From positions 2,984,079 through 3,048,078 of the forward strand of contig NZ_NISU01000001.1 of NCBI RefSeq assembly GCF_002335805.1: a stretch of DNA of 64,000 bases, given 5' to 3'. The position numbers were made by a program, and so were the translations under genes. Shown one piece after another: positions 53,471 to 62,241 of the stretch (its first letter is position 1; each line of letters starts with the position of its first letter). The DNA comes from Bacillus sp. FJAT-45350 (GTDB lineage Bacteria; Bacillota; Bacilli; Bacillales; NISU01). The notes under the pieces are model-generated. The model made no database searches. It saw only the letters and a program-made list of their open reading frames with translations, and was not told the origin of the DNA.

Positions 53471-54375
53471 TTGCCTTCATCCGAGTTGTTAAAAGGTAAA
53501 TCATCATCAGAAATATCAATCGTTTTCCCTTCACCTTGGAATGGATCGCTTGTCTGAGCTTGTCCACCAATCATTGCTTTAAGTTCCTCTCCCTCCGTCT
53601 GGTTGAAGAGAGATATCATGTCACTAGCTTGTTGCTTTGTTAAATCATTCATGGAGTCAACATTATGCAGTTTCTTTGCTAATGCCTTTACTTGGTCGCT
53701 ATCTAACCCTTTACGCTTACCTCCACCGTAAATGGCTTTGATTTGAGGATCTGTTACTGCACCTGCCATATTCCCTGAGCTTCCATTATTATTTGAATAG
53801 TTACTATTACGGTTATTGTTATACTGTCTTTGCCCCTGAGAAGGATTCTGTTGACCGTTTAAATCCATATCTTCAATATCTTGAGTAAATAACCCTGATG
53901 CCCCTGTAGCTTGAAGAGTGGCTCCTACAAGAGCTCTCTTGATAGCCATTTTTTGAAGGGTATTTACTAACATATAAGGGTCTTGATTCTTATAACGCTT
54001 TTCCTTACTGTTAGCGGACCCCTCACATTCTGACAAAACCACTTCTACACCATTTTCTAACGTTCTGTGCACGGTAGCTTTGTAATTAAAGTAGAAAAAC
54101 CCGTTATCCCAGTCCTTCACTTGTTCAACAGCCGTAATGCGGTGCCCTAGACTATAAAATCTAAGTAAATTCTCTGCCCCCGGTTTTAATAACGAGGGCT
54201 TAGGTGTACCAGGTACGACACCGTAATCAACATCTTTTACTAGTACTTGTTTTGTAATCTCTTTTAAAGAGCGATATGCTTCTAATGCCTGTTCAGGAGT
54301 TACTTGTACTTTTGCAATGTAACTTTGTTGTTCAACCGGTTGTAATGAACTAATTTGCTGTTGTGGTAGACTCAT
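53467..54375 (-). CDS. Putative phage recombination (single-strand annealing) protein
   Basis: 302 residues. The first 165 residues form the conserved domain (VKDVDYGVVPGTPKPSLLKP, GAENLLRFYSLGHRI, VNTLQKMAIKRALVGATLQA), followed by a Gln/Asn-rich linker and a C-terminal helical part with an acidic end (ISDDDLPFNN). The domain recurs beside Gam-like genes in phages and is thought to act in recombination; I do not know a settled biochemical activity. The tail resembles an SSB acidic tail. Confidence 0.6.
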   Translation of the reverse strand: MSLPQQQISSLQPVEQQSYIAKVQVTPEQALEAYRSLKEITKQVLVKDVDYGVVPGTPKPSLLKPGAENLLRFYSLGHRITAVEQVKDWDNGFFYFNYKATVHRTLENGVEVVLSECEGSANSKEKRYKNQDPYMLVNTLQKMAIKRALVGATLQATGASGLFTQDIEDMDLNGQQNPSQGQRQYNNNRNSNYSNNNGSSGNMAGAVTDPQIKAIYGGGKRKGLDSDQVKALAKKLHNVDSMNDLTKQQASDMISLFNQTEGEELKAMIGGQAQTSDPFQGEGKTIDISDDDLPFNNSDEGK

Positions 54376-54950
54376 TACTCCACCTCCACTTTAAATGAAA
54401 TGGTTTCCGGCTTTACCTTCACTCCTGGTACCTCTTGACCGTTCTCATCCACGATAACTTTTACTCCATCACGTTCTATAATTTGTAGTTCTTTCTTAAA
54501 GTCGCCCCAATTGGCTTCTTCTTTGATGTATTCTGTTAACCCAGCAGATTTGATATGTTCAAGTAGCTTATGTTTGTCACTAGCTTCTGGTGCTTCTTTA
54601 GATGACCTTGCCTTTGACTTCCCGTATGGCGTAGCAATGGTTTTTTGTTTTGGATTCTCTTCTAGTTGCTTTTGGTGATACTCATGAATTAGAAATGTAA
54701 AAAAATCCATGCTACCTTGAATACCTTTTAACTCCGATTCCTCCCAAGCAGTTATACGCTCCATCTCTGCTTGTGCTAACTTTTGAATTTCTTTCTTCTG
54801 AGCTTCAATTGCTGATATCTTACGGAACGCCCAATTTAACTGATCTAAGCTTTCGATTTTAAATCGTTCCTTTATCTCGCTCGCTTGTTCCTGGTCAGTA
54901 AAATCGATTGCTTCAATCTCCTGCATTTCTGCTTGTTGAAGTGGGTTCAT
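54375..54950 (-). CDS. Gam-like host-nuclease inhibitor
   Basis: 191 residues from ATG 54950 (GGGAGG 10 nt upstream). A long coiled coil (EIKERFKIESLDQLNWAFRK to MERITAWEESELKG) then a small domain (KQKTIATPYGKSKARSS) and a strand-rich end, matching the Gam family, which binds DNA ends and blocks host RecBCD/AddAB-type nucleases. Confidence 0.78.
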   Translation of the reverse strand: MNPLQQAEMQEIEAIDFTDQEQASEIKERFKIESLDQLNWAFRKISAIEAQKKEIQKLAQAEMERITAWEESELKGIQGSMDFFTFLIHEYHQKQLEENPKQKTIATPYGKSKARSSKEAPEASDKHKLLEHIKSAGLTEYIKEEANWGDFKKELQIIERDGVKVIVDENGQEVPGVKVKPETISFKVEVE

Positions 54951-55034
54951 TATTAACTTCCTCCCTGTTTCCATTTGATATTTTTAGAGAAATCACATAT
55001 ACTTTTATTAACTAATTTTATTATGTGAATTTCT

Positions 55035-55066
55035 AAAACCTTATGTGCTGCTAACACATGAGGTTT
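55035..55066. terminator. Hairpin terminator
   Basis: AAAACCT-t-ATGTG...CACAT-g-AGGTTTT, with T-run TTTTTT on the plus side and GGTTTTAG on the minus side. Just upstream lie AGAAATCACATA and TATGTGAATTTCT (54991-55034), a long inverted repeat. Confidence 0.6.
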
Positions 55067-55067
55067 T

Positions 55068-55271
55068 TTATTTGTCTTCACTTCGATAAATGACCATAAT
55101 AGTTGATTCATATTCCAACACTCCCTCTTTCAAGTCCCCAGAAAACGAAGCGGATGCCAACTTAATATCTACTATTTCAAGGTCTCCATTTTCTGTTAGC
55201 CATTCATTTACTTCTTCCTGAGAGTAACAAAGCTGAATACGTATACATCCGGCTACTTCTTCATGTGTCAT
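55068..55271 (-). CDS. Small early phage protein
   Basis: 67 residues, acidic, with MTHEEVAGCIRIQLCYSQEE at the start and a strand-rich end (YESTIMVIYRSEDK). No family recognised. ATG start with GGGGGTGA upstream. It follows the structured non-coding region at 55315-55599. Confidence 0.65.
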   Translation of the reverse strand: MTHEEVAGCIRIQLCYSQEEVNEWLTENGDLEIVDIKLASASFSGDLKEGVLEYESTIMVIYRSEDK

Positions 55272-55314
55272 ATTGTTTGTTCACCCCCTTAGCGAGTAGG
55301 TTCATAGGCTCCCG

Positions 55315-55599
55315 TTGAGCGCATTAGACTTCACTGGTAGTTTTGCATTGGCTGTTCTACCAAACAGCGCATCAACTTATTGTGGTGCTAGTAGTTTCAC
55401 CGTTCAGGGCACGACTGCCAAAGGGATAGATAAGGTCGAGAATATTTGATAGGGGGATTCTCTAATTTGTCGTGCCCTCAACATCAAAACTACTTTTTTA
55501 ATATCTTGTGCAGCTGCACCGTTCGAACCGTGACTATCTAGGAGGAGGGGTGTTTCAACTCCTTTTTGATAATTTGTCACGGTCCGAACGGCAGAGCTG
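55315..55599 (-). ncRNA. Candidate structured RNA with three large hairpins
   Basis: No gene occupies 55272-55642. On the minus strand hairpin A pairs 55591-55576 with 55534-55519 (16 bp, one G-U) and adds CAGCT/AGCTG (55599-55595 with 55515-55511). Hairpin B pairs 55493-55469 with 55415-55391 (AGGGCACGAC and GTAGTTT perfect, three G-U). Hairpin C pairs GCGC-tcaa ends (55375-55367 with 55322-55315). All wobble pairs are G-U only on the minus strand. The loops of A and B share GAC-AAATTA and are C-rich (CACCCCTCCTCC; AATCCCCC), able to pair with ribosome-binding sequences. Class unknown. Confidence 0.6.
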
Positions 55600-55642
55600 A
55601 GTAAGCTCTTGCCTTAGGATGGATGGAGATGTTACAATACTT

Positions 55643-56047
55643 CTAGATAACGATTGCTCTTTTTTGAGCTTCAGCATCAACTGGTGAGACAGTTGGTGTA
55701 TTTTTTTTGACTTTAGGTCCATATGTTTTTTGAAATGCTATCCTCTTCATATCAATTGAAATAGCTAAGTTATACATTATTTTTCTTTCTACTCTTTTGA
55801 TTTGAGAACCATATTTTTTATGAAGTGTATAGCCTTTATGTCTAAGTGCTCTAGATATGTGTTTCATACCTTGTCCATCCAGTTCTACCTTTTCTCTATG
55901 TTTAAGCACTTTGATGTAATCAAGCTCTAACTGCCTTCTTTTACCTTCTTCGTTTAAGTAAAACAGCTCCCGTAAGTAAAATCTCATTGAATCAATAATC
56001 AGTTCTACTTCTGCTCTATTTAATCTTTTAAGTGGTTTTGCTTTCAT
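55643..56047 (-). CDS. Hypothetical early phage protein
   Basis: 134 residues, strongly basic and helical (KHREKVELDGQGMKHISRAL, YGSQIKRVERKIMYNLAIS). It could be an ArpU-like or other regulator but no motif is firm. Overlaps the upstream gene by 4 nt. Confidence 0.65.
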   Translation of the reverse strand: MKAKPLKRLNRAEVELIIDSMRFYLRELFYLNEEGKRRQLELDYIKVLKHREKVELDGQGMKHISRALRHKGYTLHKKYGSQIKRVERKIMYNLAISIDMKRIAFQKTYGPKVKKNTPTVSPVDAEAQKRAIVI

Positions 56048-56340
56048 AGCACTGTACTCCCCTCTATTACATAAGTTACGGTAAATCCATCTTTCGCAAT
56101 CTCTTTTGCTTGCCTTTCTAACTGTCTAACCTTTCGTTCGTGGTGTACTCTCTTAGCCTCCAAATCTTTTAGTTCTCGTATTGCCTTATGTGCCTCAGAT
56201 TCATATTGGTCAGCCCTGTAATACTCCTTATCGAGGGTACAAGCTAATGCTGTGGACCTCATATGGATAACATGTTTGTGTAACCTATTAGCTAAAGCTT
56301 TGTCTGAATTTAGAACGTAAAACTCATTACCATTTGCCAT
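56044..56340 (-). CDS. Hypothetical early phage protein, coiled coil
   Basis: 98 residues. A long charged helix with coiled-coil spacing (AIRELKDLEAKRVHHERKVR) and a strand-like end (GFTVTYVIEGSTVL). ATG start after AGGAGGG. It overlaps the preceding HTH gene by 31 nt. Confidence 0.65.
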   Translation of the reverse strand: MANGNEFYVLNSDKALANRLHKHVIHMRSTALACTLDKEYYRADQYESEAHKAIRELKDLEAKRVHHERKVRQLERQAKEIAKDGFTVTYVIEGSTVL

Positions 56341-56594
56341 ACTACAAACCCTCCTAAAATATGCATAAGTCCTTGTGCAACAGTTGCTACATCCACGTTA
56401 CAAAAGAAGGCAATAATCATATCTTTAGCACATGTTGTCTCTGCCCATTGCTTGACAGTATATATATCCGGTATCTTCTGATTTCTTTCTAATTTACTAA
56501 CTGTGCTCTGAGTTGTATTTAACTCGTAAGCAAGTTCCTCTTGGCTATACCCCGCCTTTTTCCTCATAGCTTTTAAAACGCCACCGAATTCCAA
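56310..56594 (-). CDS. XRE-family regulator
   Basis: 94 residues. An N-terminal Cro/CI-type HTH (GYSQEELAYELNTTQSTVSKLE) is followed by a hydrophobic C-terminal part (VAQGLMHILGGFVVWQMVMS), which may form a membrane helix or dimer interface, unusual for such a short regulator. TTG start after GAGGAGA. Confidence 0.75.
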   Translation of the reverse strand: MEFGGVLKAMRKKAGYSQEELAYELNTTQSTVSKLERNQKIPDIYTVKQWAETTCAKDMIIAFFCNVDVATVAQGLMHILGGFVVWQMVMSFTF

Positions 56595-56695
56595 TCTCCT
56601 CTCACCTCCTTTATGAAATATTCCAATTCGGAATATTACTCCAAAATCGAATAGAGGCAGTATTTCCTAATAGTTAAAATATAGATAAACACCCA

Positions 56696-57001
56696 CTAAC
56701 CAATGACCCTATAAGGATGTTTTAAACTTATTCCATCAGTGTTCTTATTAACCCATTCAAAGAACTTTTTCGTGGGTACCCTAGGATGACCTAACTCCCT
56801 AATAACGGGGAAGTCTGCTCGATTGAAAAGTTCATTACACTTGGTTGGCCCAATATCAACTAACTCCATGAATTGCTGACGAGTCATTAACGGTGGTAAC
56901 TGCTTTTCTTGTAACTCATGAAGCAGAAGCGGAAAAAGCTGCTTTGTTATTTCACTAACAATCATCTTTACTTCGTCTTCGGTAAACGTTGTGATCGGCA
57001 T
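56696..57001 (-). CDS. DUF771/excisionase-like DNA-binding protein
   Basis: 101 residues from ATG 57001. A helical start, then a winged-helix part of the excisionase/DUF771 kind (MTRQQFMELVDIGPTKCNEL, FNRADFPVIRELGHPRVP). It may act as an early regulator or directionality factor. Confidence 0.75.
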   Translation of the reverse strand: MPITTFTEDEVKMIVSEITKQLFPLLLHELQEKQLPPLMTRQQFMELVDIGPTKCNELFNRADFPVIRELGHPRVPTKKFFEWVNKNTDGISLKHPYRVIG

Positions 57002-57222
57002 CTTAGATTTCACCTCCTAAAATCATGTATTTAGTTCGCTCACCCTAACTATCATTATAAAAAAATGAGTTTTTCCAATTTTGATTTCGCCAGTTTTCTT
57101 GATTACTAAAAAGTGAGGTAGTTTAATATAATTCTTGTTTTTTCATTTCTTGAAGTTTCATGCAGTTATTCTTAATAACTGGTTATTGGAAATTTTTCAA
57201 ACTATCCTTGTCAAGCGTTTTT

Positions 57223-57489
57223 TTATAAATCAGGGAATAGAATTTCAAAAGGAAGGTGAAATTCTTCCTCTAATGCTAGAGCTACTTCGAAACTTGGTTT
57301 GATTCGCCCGTTTTCTAAGGCTGAGATATACGCTGTAGAGAAGCCTACTAGTTTTCCTAGTTCGCTTTGCTTCAATTTCCTTTTTTTTCGCTCAAAGATT
57401 AATCGTTCACGTCTTGCACCTTTAACATTGGCAAATTCGTGACACGGAGTTTTTACTTTCTTTTTTCGCCTTTTCTTAAGTGCAGGCAT
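57223..57489 (-). CDS. XRE-family regulator
   Basis: 88 residues from ATG 57489 (AGGAGG 11 nt upstream; GTG 57501 touches the ribosome site). A very basic N-terminus then a Cro/CI HTH (LKQSELGKLVGFSTAYISALE, NGRIKPSFEVALALEEEF). Early phage regulator. Confidence 0.78.
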   Translation of the reverse strand: MPALKKRRKKKVKTPCHEFANVKGARRERLIFERKKRKLKQSELGKLVGFSTAYISALENGRIKPSFEVALALEEEFHLPFEILFPDL

Positions 57490-57508
57490 CTTTGTTTTCA
57501 CCTCCTAG

Positions 57509-57664
57509 TTAATCTAAACCCATTTTCTCTAGCCAATCGGTAAGTTCTTGTGCTGCTGACTCCTTGGTGTACGTCTCATCATTTAGCAACTGATAAGCTA
57601 CATGTAGAACGAAATACCTTACTGTAGCTTCGAAAAGTTCGTTGTACATTTTCAAGTCATTCAT
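57509..57664 (-). CDS. Small early phage protein (51 residues)
   Basis: ATG 57664 has AAAGGAG 9 nt upstream. The product is acidic and helical (MNDLKMYNELFEATVRYFVL, ...ESAAQELTDWLEKMGLD). Between two HTH genes of the same direction, so part of the early operon. Function unknown. Confidence 0.65.
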   Translation of the reverse strand: MNDLKMYNELFEATVRYFVLHVAYQLLNDETYTKESAAQELTDWLEKMGLD

Positions 57665-57678
57665 GTTGTCAGCTCCTT

Positions 57679-57933
57679 TTAGGCTGGTGTTTTAGGTTTT
57701 TTGTTGTTTGCATGTAACGGTTTGTCTAAAAAAATATAATCATTAAAATTGATTTGGTGGTGGTTACAGTAAATCATAAACTTGCCTAAGAACTTCGGAC
57801 CGGCATTACTATCTGTGTTCATTACTCTATGAAGTTGGGCTACATCAACACCTAACTGACGGGCAAATTCTCTATAGTTTCCTCCAGACATTTTTTTCAT
57901 TAGCTTTCTAGTTTTTTCTTTATTTAGGTACAA
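57679..57933 (-). CDS. Cro-like HTH regulator
   Basis: 84 residues; HTH core MSGGNYREFARQLGVDVAQL then HRVMNTDSNAGPK. First gene of the early operon and divergent from the repressor, the place of Cro. TTG start after AAAGGAG. Confidence 0.75.
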   Translation of the reverse strand: MYLNKEKTRKLMKKMSGGNYREFARQLGVDVAQLHRVMNTDSNAGPKFLGKFMIYCNHHQINFNDYIFLDKPLHANNKKPKTPA

Positions 57934-57952
57934 GGTTATTCACTCCTTTCTG

Positions 57953-58058
57953 TTACATGCAATCAATGTTGTTTACAGTTAATACTTTATCACCTTCATT
58001 ACATCCAGTCAACACTTTTTACTATTTTTTTCTTATCGGTGTTGATTGTGGTCAATGA
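57953..58058. promoter_or_regulatory. Operator region between Cro-like and repressor genes
   Basis: Three related sites: TTACATGCAATCAATGTT (57953-57970), TTACATCCAGTCAACACT (57999-58016) and, inverted, TCATTGACCACAATCAACA (58058-58040); shared core CARTCAA. The third overlaps TTGATT (58042-58047), which with TATACT (58066-58071, 18-bp spacing) forms a likely promoter of the repressor gene. Confidence 0.65.
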
Positions 58059-58103
58059 TACTGATTATACTTGGATTAATCAAAGCTTGGGGGAGTAATT
58101 ACA

Positions 58104-58556
58104 ATGAGTAAGTTTAACAAAGAATTATTTGCTGAGCTCCTAAAAAAAGCACAGGGTAAGCGCTCTTTAAACAATTACGCTAGACAATCCGGGGTTACTT
58201 CAGCACATATATCACGGTTGCTCAGATGTTTGTTAGATACTGCACCTAATCCATCTACAATTAAGAAACTAGCTAACGCTGCACAAAACGATATTTCTTA
58301 TACAGATTTAATGGAAGCCGCTGGTTATATTGATGAAGTTCATGATACGAATTCTAGTCCAGTAATATCAGTTGCCGGGAAAAATTTGGACTTATCAGAC
58401 GAAGAGTTGCAAATATTAAAGGAAATCAAGAAACACCCTATTATGTTTAACGACCTCTCTACTGACCCCGAAAAGAAAGTGAAGCAACTTATAAAAATAT
58501 GGAAATTAGCAAAAGCAATGGAAGATGATACAGATGAAGAAGTATTAGATGACTAG
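58104..58556 (+). CDS. Phage repressor (CI/ImmR-like)
   Basis: 150 residues. An N-terminal HTH (SLNNYARQSGVTSAHISRLL) is followed by a C-terminal helical part with an acidic end and no LexA-type cleavage motif. Paired with the ImmA-like gene 13 bp downstream, which suggests induction by proteolysis as in ICEBs1/phi105-type elements rather than by self-cleavage. ATG after GGGGGAG. Confidence 0.85.
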   Translation: MSKFNKELFAELLKKAQGKRSLNNYARQSGVTSAHISRLLRCLLDTAPNPSTIKKLANAAQNDISYTDLMEAAGYIDEVHDTNSSPVISVAGKNLDLSDEELQILKEIKKHPIMFNDLSTDPEKKVKQLIKIWKLAKAMEDDTDEEVLDD

Positions 58557-58568
58557 GATGATGATGTG

Positions 58569-59216
58569 ATGAAGATGAAAAATTTTATGCTTGAACATCC
58601 ACTTTATGACAATGCATATAAATTAGCAAAGCAAGTACACTCTAACTTTAATTTCAACGCTCCTTATCAAATTGATATTGAATACATATGTAGTAGATAC
58701 GGTATGAGTATTAAAGAACTTCCCCCGTCAGAAGTCTCCACAGGCTTATCTATAGCCTCTAAAAATAATCGAAAGGGAACAATTTTCATTAATAGAGAAC
58801 TAGTTGGAAAACGCCGTAAGGAAATTCTCGCTGAAGAGTTTTGCCATATATACTCTCAGCATACTAATCAATTGTCAGCCGATAGTGGTTATATAGATAA
58901 GTTAGAAGAGTATGCAAGGCGTATGTCAGCTCATCTATTAATACCTGACTGCATGCTTTCAAATGTTGAAGTATATGAAGGTGGAGAGGATTATATCATT
59001 GTTTCCGAAATAGCCGACCACTTTGATGTTACTGAAGAATTTGCTCATTATAGGCTTACACTCGAGTTTCAACGCGGACTATTATTTAGCCTATCTCCAG
59101 AATTTACGCTATTGCCTATTAAACTACTTTATAAAGAGCGTATCGAAGAATTAGATGCTATGCCTATAAATCATGATAAGTATGAAGAACTTGAACATGT
59201 ATTTATAAAGTATTAA
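58569..59216 (+). CDS. ImmA/IrrE-type metallopeptidase
   Basis: 215 residues from ATG 58569. The zinc motif region reads AEEFCHIY (about residue 89), so the first His of HExxH is Glu; this EExxH form is common in phage ImmA-like proteins. YARRMSAHLLIPDCML follows, with a C-terminal winged-helix-like part. It should cut the adjacent repressor to trigger induction; whether the altered motif is active is open. Confidence 0.85.
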   Translation: MKMKNFMLEHPLYDNAYKLAKQVHSNFNFNAPYQIDIEYICSRYGMSIKELPPSEVSTGLSIASKNNRKGTIFINRELVGKRRKEILAEEFCHIYSQHTNQLSADSGYIDKLEEYARRMSAHLLIPDCMLSNVEVYEGGEDYIIVSEIADHFDVTEEFAHYRLTLEFQRGLLFSLSPEFTLLPIKLLYKERIEELDAMPINHDKYEELEHVFIKY

Positions 59217-59351
59217 TTTCATAGATAAAGGTTTACAAATAACCACTACAGGCGACGCATTATAAAAAGTCGTTTTTATTTTAATTACATATGCAAAATT
59301 ATCTATTTTTGTATATGTTTTATATAAAAATTAATATATTAGGGGGAAATT

Positions 59352-60056
59352 ATGAAAAAATTTTTATTAGCATCTTTGCTTTCTGTTATTTTTGTTTCTG
59401 GTTGTGGCGATTCTGAGAATGTTACTACTGAAGAAAAGACAGATATTGAAACTACTGACATTTCTAATGAGGTTGAAGCAACAATAGCTGACGAGGTTGA
59501 AGTTGCAGAACCTGAAAATACTGGAGACAATACTGAGCCAATTGAAGTAACTAATGAAAAAGCTGAACAAACTAACGGCTCAAGCATTAGTTCTTCAGAT
59601 TTAATAGACGAGATAAACTTCTTAGCCGATCATGAGAGTCAAGGTGGATTATCAATCACCTCTGAAGGTAAACAATTTATTCAAGATAATTTTAATTATT
59701 TTATAGATACCAATAATTTTAAAGAAGAGATTAAGAGTACTGCTAATATAGTTGATGTTAGAGAACTAAATAAGAATGCTAGGCCTTATTTATCTCAACT
59801 TCTTTCTTACAGTGGCTATGTTGTAGATATAAAAGAACACCACTATGAAGATGACGGTGTTACACTTACATATGCTTTAATTTCAGATGATAATCTAAAT
59901 TACTACACATTGTACATGTTTGATTCAGCTGAGGGTATTTATGAAGAAGATTATGTTACTTTTTACGGTCTACCTTTTGGTGGATATTCATTCCCTAACA
60001 TAAGTGGTGGGCATACTAACTCTCAATTTTTTCTAGCTTCAATAATTGAAAAATAA
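59352..60056 (+). CDS. Prophage lipoprotein
   Basis: 234 residues. The signal peptide MKKFLLASLLSVIFVSGC has a lipobox VSGC (Cys18), then an acidic Thr/Glu-rich stretch of 60 residues and a C-terminal domain (about 130-230: YSGYVVDIKEHHYEDDGVTL, NYYTLYMFDSAEGI). Surface lipoproteins expressed from lysogens often block superinfection. GGGGGAAA ribosome site at good spacing. Followed by a terminator. Confidence 0.7.
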   Translation: MKKFLLASLLSVIFVSGCGDSENVTTEEKTDIETTDISNEVEATIADEVEVAEPENTGDNTEPIEVTNEKAEQTNGSSISSSDLIDEINFLADHESQGGLSITSEGKQFIQDNFNYFIDTNNFKEEIKSTANIVDVRELNKNARPYLSQLLSYSGYVVDIKEHHYEDDGVTLTYALISDDNLNYYTLYMFDSAEGIYEEDYVTFYGLPFGGYSFPNISGGHTNSQFFLASIIEK

Positions 60057-60084
60057 AAAAGCCCCTTCCTGGGGTTTTCTTTTT
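60057..60084 (+). terminator. Terminator after the lipoprotein gene
   Basis: AAAAGCCCC-ttcct-GGGGTTTT followed by CTTTTT. Confidence 0.8.
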
Positions 60085-60125
60085 AATAATAAATTTAATA
60101 AACAAATACATTGGAGTTATTAATT

Positions 60126-60938
60126 TTGGATAATATCATTAGAGTTGCCATACCTGTAGTAATTGCTCTTATTTCATTAATTCTTTTCAAACCTAATGTC
60201 CTTACCTTCATTACTTCAACTAGAAGCGAACGTCTTTTATTAAATAAAGAGTTAAGACAACTATACTACTTTTTAGCGTTTATTAGTGTTTTTATAATTA
60301 TGCCAGTAATTTTTGTTTATACACAGCATTTTAACCAATCTGGTATCTATGAATTTGCACTCAATAATACTCAGTTCTTAGCAGTATCAATTATTGTTGG
60401 GTTCCTTAGCTCACTAGGACTTTATCTCTCTCTAGACTTTTTTTTAGAAAACAAAAAAATCGTTTTATTCAAGGTTATTTTTTTAATAGTGCATATAATT
60501 TACTTGTCAATTCTCTGTTTCTTATTTGCTGGGGCACTTATTGAGGTTTTTCATTATACCGAACTTACAGAAGCGATTACAGATGGAGTGTTTTTATTGC
60601 TCTTTTATTTTGCTTCGTTACTTCCTCTTTTTGCTCTTTGCAAAAGGCTATTCCACCAAGATATACACGTTATTATTAAACTCTCAAATGGGCAAATCAT
60701 AAAAAATGCATATTTATTACACCCTACATACGGAAACAGAATTGTCATAGGTGAGTACCCTATTCCAGATATGTGCGAACACTTAATGGTAATACCAAAT
60801 AAGAAAATAGTACATATACAGTTTTTTATTTCAACTGAAATAAGACCAAAAAGTTTAGTAAAAAAAGAAAAATCTCCTATCATAATTACAAAGAGTAAAC
60901 ATTCAACAAGAAAAAGAATCATAAAAAATAACAAATAG
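60126..60938 (+). CDS. Prophage polytopic membrane protein
   Basis: 270 residues from TTG 60126 (GGAG 9 nt upstream; TTG 60111 overlaps it). Five likely membrane segments (for example IPVVIALISLILF, YYFLAFISVFIIMPVIFVY, FLLLFYFASLLPLF) and a C-terminal soluble part with strands (DIHVIIKLSNGQIIKNAYLL) and a very basic tail. No family known; beside the lipoprotein gene it is a candidate superinfection or conversion factor. Confidence 0.65.
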   Translation: MDNIIRVAIPVVIALISLILFKPNVLTFITSTRSERLLLNKELRQLYYFLAFISVFIIMPVIFVYTQHFNQSGIYEFALNNTQFLAVSIIVGFLSSLGLYLSLDFFLENKKIVLFKVIFLIVHIIYLSILCFLFAGALIEVFHYTELTEAITDGVFLLLFYFASLLPLFALCKRLFHQDIHVIIKLSNGQIIKNAYLLHPTYGNRIVIGEYPIPDMCEHLMVIPNKKIVHIQFFISTEIRPKSLVKKEKSPIIITKSKHSTRKRIIKNNK

Positions 60939-60962
60939 CCTTTTATAGGCTTTTCTTTTTCC
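60936..60962 (+). terminator. Terminator before the integrase gene
   Basis: AGCC-ttttata-GGCT followed by TTTCTTTTT. Confidence 0.6.
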
Positions 60963-61029
60963 TTAACAAGCGAACTAACATTCTATTATATATGTATCAC
61001 TAGACTAAAATTATGAAAGGGGCAAGTTT

Positions 61030-62241
61030 ATGTATTGCAAGAAAGTAAAAACCAAAAGCGGTGAGTCGCGTTGGGAATGTGTTGCCGATGGTCCTCGTGA
61101 CCCAGCTACCGGGAAACGAAAACAAATTACAAGACGTGCTAAAACACAAAAAGAAGCTAAGAAGCGCGTTGAAGATGCTCTTCGTTCTCTAGAAGATTAC
61201 CAAATTGATGAGCAGTTAGGAAAAAAGATTCTCTTTGAAGAAGTTGCAAGAGTGTGGCTAGAAACGTACTCCTTAACAGGCGTGAAACGTAGTACCATTC
61301 GTATACGCGAGAAAGAAATTAAAATATTAAACCGTTACATCGCTAAAATACCAATCAGTTTAGTTACACCAGCTAAATATCAAAAACTTATCAACGAGAT
61401 AGCTCCTCAGTATGCAAGAACGACTGTACAAGGCGTAAACACTACTGCTGTTATGATATTCAAGCATGCTATAAAAGATAAGCTAATTAAGGATAATCCT
61501 GCAAATGATGTTGTAATCCCTAAAAAGAGAAAGACAGTAGAAGAAATCGAAAATGATAGTATTGAAGAAAAGTACTTAGAGAGCTTTGAATTAGAAGAAT
61601 TCTTACAAGCAGTTCGTGCGCATGGTCTTGACCTGGACCTTGAACGTTTTTACCTTCTCGCGTTCTCAGGAATGCGTTCCGGTGAATTATGCGCATTGAA
61701 ATGGACCGACCTTAACTTTAACACAAATGAAATTAGAATTACTAAAACCCTTTATAACGAAAATAACAATATGAAGACATACGAGCTTACTCCACCAAAA
61801 ACAGAAGGCTCTATTCGTACAATTGAAATTGAAAAAGAAATTATCGACCTACTCCACTCTCATTACAAAAGACAAACAAAGATGAATATGAAATACCGTC
61901 ATGAGATTGAAGAATATCATGACAGCAACTTTATCTTTTGTCGGACAAATGGTTATCCTTTTATTCAAAAGACGATCATTCAAAGAATGCAACGTCTCCT
62001 AGAAAGGACCAGCATTGAAAAACATGCTACTCCTCATATCTTTCGTCATACACATATTAGTATGCTCACAGAGGCTGGAGTTGACCTTCCTACCATCATG
62101 GAACGAGTTGGACATGAGGATATTAAGACAACGATGAAGATTTACACACATGTAACAAATAAAATGAAAAAGGACGCTTCTGATAAAGTGAGAACTTTAT
62201 ACCAAAACGCCCTTTCAGATATAAATTTAAAAATTATGTGA
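61030..62241 (+). CDS. Prophage tyrosine integrase
   Basis: 403 residues: an AP2-like arm-binding N-terminus, SAM-like core-binding domain (about 65-170) and catalytic domain with Arg216 (SGMRSGE), His336 and Arg339 (PHIFRHTH), His362 (VGHEDI) and Tyr372 (KIYTHV). It recombines phage and host sites and ends 80 bp from attR in groEL. ATG after GAAAGGGG. Confidence 0.95.
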   Translation: MYCKKVKTKSGESRWECVADGPRDPATGKRKQITRRAKTQKEAKKRVEDALRSLEDYQIDEQLGKKILFEEVARVWLETYSLTGVKRSTIRIREKEIKILNRYIAKIPISLVTPAKYQKLINEIAPQYARTTVQGVNTTAVMIFKHAIKDKLIKDNPANDVVIPKKRKTVEEIENDSIEEKYLESFELEEFLQAVRAHGLDLDLERFYLLAFSGMRSGELCALKWTDLNFNTNEIRITKTLYNENNNMKTYELTPPKTEGSIRTIEIEKEIIDLLHSHYKRQTKMNMKYRHEIEEYHDSNFIFCRTNGYPFIQKTIIQRMQRLLERTSIEKHATPHIFRHTHISMLTEAGVDLPTIMERVGHEDIKTTMKIYTHVTNKMKKDASDKVRTLYQNALSDINLKIM

